DNA of 64,000 nucleotides from positions 21,500 to 85,499 of the forward strand of contig RBZT01000364.1 in the NCBI GenBank assembly GCA_003693705.1. The letters are read 5' to 3'. Below the pieces are notes generated by a model. The model worked only from the letters and a program-made list of their open reading frames with translations. It had not been told where the DNA came from and searched no databases. Every line of letters starts with the position of its first letter. The first letter of the stretch is position 1. Positions 60,821 through 64,000 of the stretch are shown here, piece by piece. The translations under genes were made by a program, and so were the position numbers. Source of the DNA: Polymyxa betae (lineage: Eukaryota > Endomyxa > Phytomyxea > Plasmodiophorida > Plasmodiophoridae).

Positions 60821-61160
60821 TCAATAATGTAGCATTCCATTTTTGAGCATAACGACTTGAGTGTTTTACAAGATAGCTTGGACATCACACGATATCGCAA
60901 TCAACAGCATTAACTTGAACAACTGTAAAAAGGAACACATTTGTTGATGAATAACAACTTAGAATAACAATCACTTAGTGAATAGTATATACAGCACAAT
61001 TTAAGATCAATAAAACTGCATACATTGTAGATTCGGGGACAGCGCGGCCTCAATCCTCTAGTACCGTAGACAAACAGTTTGACCGCTCACAGATAGCCGG
61101 CGACGCGATGATTTGCATTGTATTTGTTGCATTTTTGTTGCAATTGTTTCATTATCTTTG
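60821..61160. other. Intergenic spacer before the minisatellite
   Basis: AT-rich, no gene seen. Confidence 0.35.
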
Positions 61161-61365
61161 CAATGTTGCATTCAAATGTTTCATTTGTTTCATTTGTTGC
61201 AAATGTTTCATTTGTTTCATTTGTTGCAAATGTTTCATTTGTTTCATTTGTTGCAAATGTTTCATTTGTTTCATTTGTTCCATTTGATTCATTTGTTTCA
61301 TTTGTTCCATTTGATTCAAATGTTATAAATGTTTCATTTGTTTCAAATGTTTCATTTGTTTCAAG
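61160..61365. repeat. TTTCATTTG minisatellite with 27-bp higher-order unit
   Basis: The 9-bp unit TTTCATTTG is repeated about twenty times. Four tandem 27-bp units (AAATG + TTTCATTTG x2 + TTGC) occupy about 61198-61290. Because 9 and 27 are multiples of three, two frames stay open and translate as FHLFHLLQM or VSFVSFVAN repeats. No start or context supports a real protein. Confidence 0.8.
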
Positions 61366-61509
61366 TGTGATAGAATCTTCGACGACGAAACGATTTGGGC
61401 AACAAAAAAGTGAAAGTTTATATAGGTTCTAACATCCCTCCAGTAACAAGGTCGGCAGCTCTCCCGACCATCCTAAACATGCAGCCGGCCGTGGTGCCTC
61501 AATCCCGAG

Positions 61510-62665
61510 CGGGCTCCGCCACGTCGCGGTCGCCCTCCGCCATCACCCCCTCCCGAACGCGACTCGGGGTACAGCAAAATTGATCACGCAAGCGCTTGAA
61601 CGCAATCGCGCCGAGATGCTTGTTAGTATGTCCGCAACCATAATGCTCAACTGTAATAGCGCCCGCCGCGAATTCACGGATCGAACTCAATGATAGCGGA
61701 CGTCACTATGCTTTGATCGGCGCCTGATCTGGTTTCCATGCGCCAGGGAAATGGCGCCCTGGTTCCTCATAAGCAACCGTCGGATTCTTTTGAACGACTC
61801 CAACCAAGTTCACGAAGCAGTTCCCTCATTCAGACGATCTCTTGGGTGACGCTACACAACGTCAAGTATTCTGCCTCCACTGTGGAAAGTGTGACACAGG
61901 CTTGTCGCCGGCTCAACGACGTTCCCTGAAATTGAGCGCCGTGACTCCGCGTCCGTGGCAAAATCGGAACCCGCAAATGCCGTCAGAACCGGGTCGCCCC
62001 CTCCCAAACTGATGCCCAATTCGAGAGTTCCACGAAGGTAACGGAATACTAGTTTAATACCGATGACGGCTTGTTGTCGTGTCACACGACATCAAAACCC
62101 TAAACCCTAAAACCCTACCTGACGAAGTCCGAGAGGCGCAGCCTCTCAAAACAGATGAAGATGCTACTCCGGCGCAACCCGCCCGGGAGGCCGCTCCTTC
62201 CAAGACAGCTGCTTTGACCAGCAGCGGTCCAGCACGTCCTGTACGCTAGTGCCGCTTCTATTAAGCGTTGTTCGCGCAGCCCCTATCCTGTCCTGTCCTG
62301 ACCTGTCCTGTTTATGTGTCCTTCGTGATTATTATTCCTTTGGAAATAAAAGTGTGGTTCAATTCCGCTTGACCGCCGTCTGCCGACTTCCACTAGAGTG
62401 ATCATCACTCTTGTGCTGTAGGAGAGCTGGTATTCCATGCAAAAAACGAAACCGCGTAGGCGATATCGGGACGGGTACAGGTCGCCAGGTACATGAGGCA
62501 TCCCACCGCCTCACGATAGGGATAGCCAACGTCTGGCTGGCTGTCGCATATCCGTGACGCGGCCTCTGCCGGGGTATTCACCCATTTGCTTTCATGCATA
62601 CCGAGCCGTGTCAGGGCCTGTGTCCCTGCCAGAGTCCCAGGTAACGTAACTGCAGGCGCAGCCAA
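61510..62665 (-). mobile_element. Degenerate Ty1/Copia retrotransposon (RT end and RNase H), split
   Basis: On the minus strand, 62665-62405 holds the end of a Copia reverse transcriptase domain (PYREAVGCLMYLATCTRPDI followed by AYAVSFFAWN). After about 320 bp of unrelated sequence, 62085-61852 resumes the polyprotein with LVFRYLRGTLELGISLGGG, FAGSDFATDAESRRSISGN and, in shifted frames, RRQACVTLSTVEAEYLTL and LLRELGW. Then come NQGAISLAHG, KHSDVRYH and VADILTS, the RNase H tail. Several stop codons and frame changes show it is dead. No integrase, gag or clear LTR was found in the window. Confidence 0.8.
62086..62404. other. Insertion inside the Copia relic, with telomere-like repeat
   Basis: This segment separates two parts of the Copia polyprotein. 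One edge carries CCCTAAACCCTAAAACCCTA (62098-62117), an interstitial telomere-like tract mixing 7- and 8-bp units, next to the palindrome GTCGTGTCACACGAC (62077-62091). Near 62287-62312 there is a CCTGT(C) repeat. It may be foreign filler DNA from break repair or another element's end. Confidence 0.55.
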
Positions 62666-63019
62666 CTCTACGGAGTGCGAAGCCTATACAGGAGTAGAAC
62701 ATTCCGAAGAACCCTCGAGCTTCCACCAGTCCATTCCCAGCGACCAGCAACTTGGAAGATTCCTAGAACGTTCCTAGAAACTATTTAACTCCTGAATATA
62801 GCGTATCATTCCGATTACCACCTTTCGATAATACACATCAAGCCTTGATCTCAGTCTCTATTCTCGCCTTCGACTTCGACACCAACCGTATCATACTGGA
62901 CCAGACCCTAACAAGCCGTTGGAGGACCGCCCAGGCGTAGGCGTCCTGGGACAGATGCAGGCGCCGCTGGCCGCGATCTCGCACGACCCGGACGCCTAAA
63001 ATGAAAGTCAACGGGGAAA
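62666..63019. other. Sequence beyond the Copia relic
   Basis: No gene seen. It could include degraded upstream Copia coding or LTR sequence, but I find no matching LTR ends. Confidence 0.3.
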
Positions 63020-63259
63020 ATTTTAAATTGACCTACGATTGCTCTACGCTCTACGGATTGATCTACTCCGCGCACTTTTTAATTGCTCTATAAATTGATC
63101 TATTTTGACGGAAATCAGACAATTGACCTACAAAATGATCTACTTTCTCGAAAATGATCTATTTTTGACCTACTCCACGGATAGTTAATTGCGACCTACT
63201 AATTGATCAACTATCACCAATTTGATCTACAAATTGATCTACTAAACCCTAAACCCTAA
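63020..63259. repeat. Degenerate AT-rich tandem repeats ending in a telomere-like tract
   Basis: A loosely repeated phrase of the type AATTGATCTAC (variants TTGACCTAC, AATGATCTAC, TTGATCTAC) occurs about twelve times. It ends at CTAAACCCTAAACCCTAA (63243-63259), a second short TTTAGGG-type tract. The pattern resembles subtelomeric satellite DNA. Confidence 0.65.
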
Positions 63260-63300
63260 TCCAAGCTTTGTAAATTTGAATGGATGTGAGTGCCTGGTTC

Positions 63301-63709
63301 TGTATCGGTTTGGGAACCAACTAAGCAATCTAAGCGCTTAGATTGCTTAGTTGGGCGCTTAGATTGCTTAGTTGGTTCCGAAACCGATACAAAAATGTGA
63401 CTCGAACCCCGGACCTCCGGAGACGACCACATCTTAGTTGGTTCCCAAACCGATACAAAAATGTGTTCGTCTCCGGAGGTCCGGAGTTCGAGTCACGCTG
63501 ATGACTGAGGATTTTTGAGGGGTTTTCGGGATACTACGAAGCGCTTAGCTACTGGGGATATGAGGATGCCCTAGGGAATGTTGAGGAACGACTCGAAAGG
63601 AGCCTGAACACATTTTTGTATCGGTTTGGGAACCAACTAAGCAATCTAAGCGCAACCAACTAAGCAATCTAAGCGCTTAGATTGCTTAGTTGGTTCCCAA
63701 ACCGATACA
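63301..63709. mobile_element. Nested foldback element with 36-bp perfect inverted ends
   Basis: The first 36 bases (starting TGTATCGGTTTGGGAACC) and the last 36 bases are perfect reverse complements, and GTTC flanks both sides (63297-63300, 63710-63713) as a 4-bp target duplication. Inside, partial copies of the same end recur at about 63351-63392, 63434-63460 and 63610-63650. GACTCGAACCCCGGACC (about 63402) is mirrored by GGTCCGGAGTTCGAGTC (about 63479), so the element is a set of nested inverted copies. The TTCGAGTC core resembles a tRNA B box. No protein is encoded. Confidence 0.75.
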
Positions 63710-63917
63710 GTTCATTGAAATTAGATACTTATTTCTCGGTGAAAATGTGACCATAATGCACATATTAGAAGATTTCATTGATGCAGATTTTCGTCGCGGG
63801 ACTTTACAATCTCAATGTCCATTTCACTTGACGAACATTGGTTTCTCAGTTTGTCGATATCGAAAAAACAATGATCGTAAGGTCGAGATGGTAGCGAGCA
63901 GTGTAGCTATCACGTGA
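63690..63917 (+). CDS. Doubtful short ORF at the window end
   Basis: A 75-codon frame that starts inside the foldback element's end and continues FDIRYLF-like as IEIRYLFLGENVTIMHILED and DADFRRGTLQSQCPFHLTN. The part after 63715 reads moderately protein-like, so it could be an exon of a gene continuing outside the window. There is no recognised family and the start lies in repeat DNA. Confidence 0.2.
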   Translation: MVPKPIQFIEIRYLFLGENVTIMHILEDFIDADFRRGTLQSQCPFHLTNIGFSVCRYRKNNDRKVEMVASSVAIT

Positions 63918-64000
63918 AGTTTCAAACAATTGTGTGTGGAGTTTGAGTTTTTGTTCGATTTTGTATAAATCCGTCACGGACACCGCAATTCTGCAGCTGC

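Noticed and set aside
61113-61432. Two overlapping frames of FHL and VSF repeats
   Set aside because: Produced by a minisatellite whose unit is a multiple of three; no start context or domain.
63300-63710. CRISPR-like spaced repeats
   Set aside because: Repeats are inverted copies of one element end with no regular spacers, and the DNA is eukaryotic.

Overview
The window is nuclear DNA of a eukaryotic protist. Almost every recognisable gene is eukaryote-specific and is cut by short GT-AG introns, mostly about 35-70 nt. Gene spacing is tight and both strands are used. The gene set (Arp2/3 subunit, XRP2, kinesin-10, VPS13, nicastrin, cathepsin Z) and the short interstitial CCCTAAA/CCCTAAAA tracts suggest a free-swimming, phagotrophic or parasitic protist. 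A rhizarian such as a plasmodiophorid is my best guess, held with low confidence.

Layout, left part. 0.1-7 kb holds PIG-X (GPI-anchor mannosyltransferase I subunit), an intronless bacterial-type WbuC cupin, and a complete ISWI remodeller. 7.1-18.3 kb holds VPS13, but its N-terminal third lies on the minus strand and the rest on the plus strand, head to head with under 50 bp between them. 18.5-21.9 kb holds mitochondrial Lon and eIF5A. 22.7-23.8 kb holds two small divergent genes. 23.8-26.7 kb holds a tandem pair of cathepsin Z genes, one intact and one missing its middle.

Middle part. 27.6-33.7 kb holds a large disordered protein, a small secreted/membrane protein, ribosomal protein uS9/RPS16, XRP2, and a leucine-zipper protein with three RF-x-V/I motifs. 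33.8-39.8 kb is a compact minus-strand run: WH2 actin-binding protein, RAB5IF, ARPC2, a secreted protein of unknown function, two conserved unknowns and a glutathione transferase. 41.0-52.3 kb holds KIF22/Kid kinesin, NudC, a TTI2-like helical-repeat protein, an E-type cyclin and nicastrin.

Right part. From 52.3 kb the character changes. There is a 19-N assembly gap inside an imperfect palindrome, a GC-rich tandem pair of four-TM proteins (first copy frameshifted), two spliced or single-exon unknowns, a hAT-like MITE, a TTTCATTTG minisatellite, a decayed Copia retrotransposon split by a segment with telomere-like repeats, degenerate AT-rich tandem repeats with a second telomere-like tract, and a nested foldback element. 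This looks like a repeat-rich, possibly subtelomeric, chromosome end.

Functional themes are cytoskeleton and flagellum (XRP2, ARPC2, WH2 protein, KIF22, NudC), the endomembrane system (VPS13, nicastrin, PIG-X, RAB5IF, cathepsin Z) and cell cycle or chromatin (cyclin, KIF22, ISWI). No operon-like logic is implied. Several divergent neighbours probably share bidirectional promoters, and a recurring ACTGCGCA motif appears in some of them.
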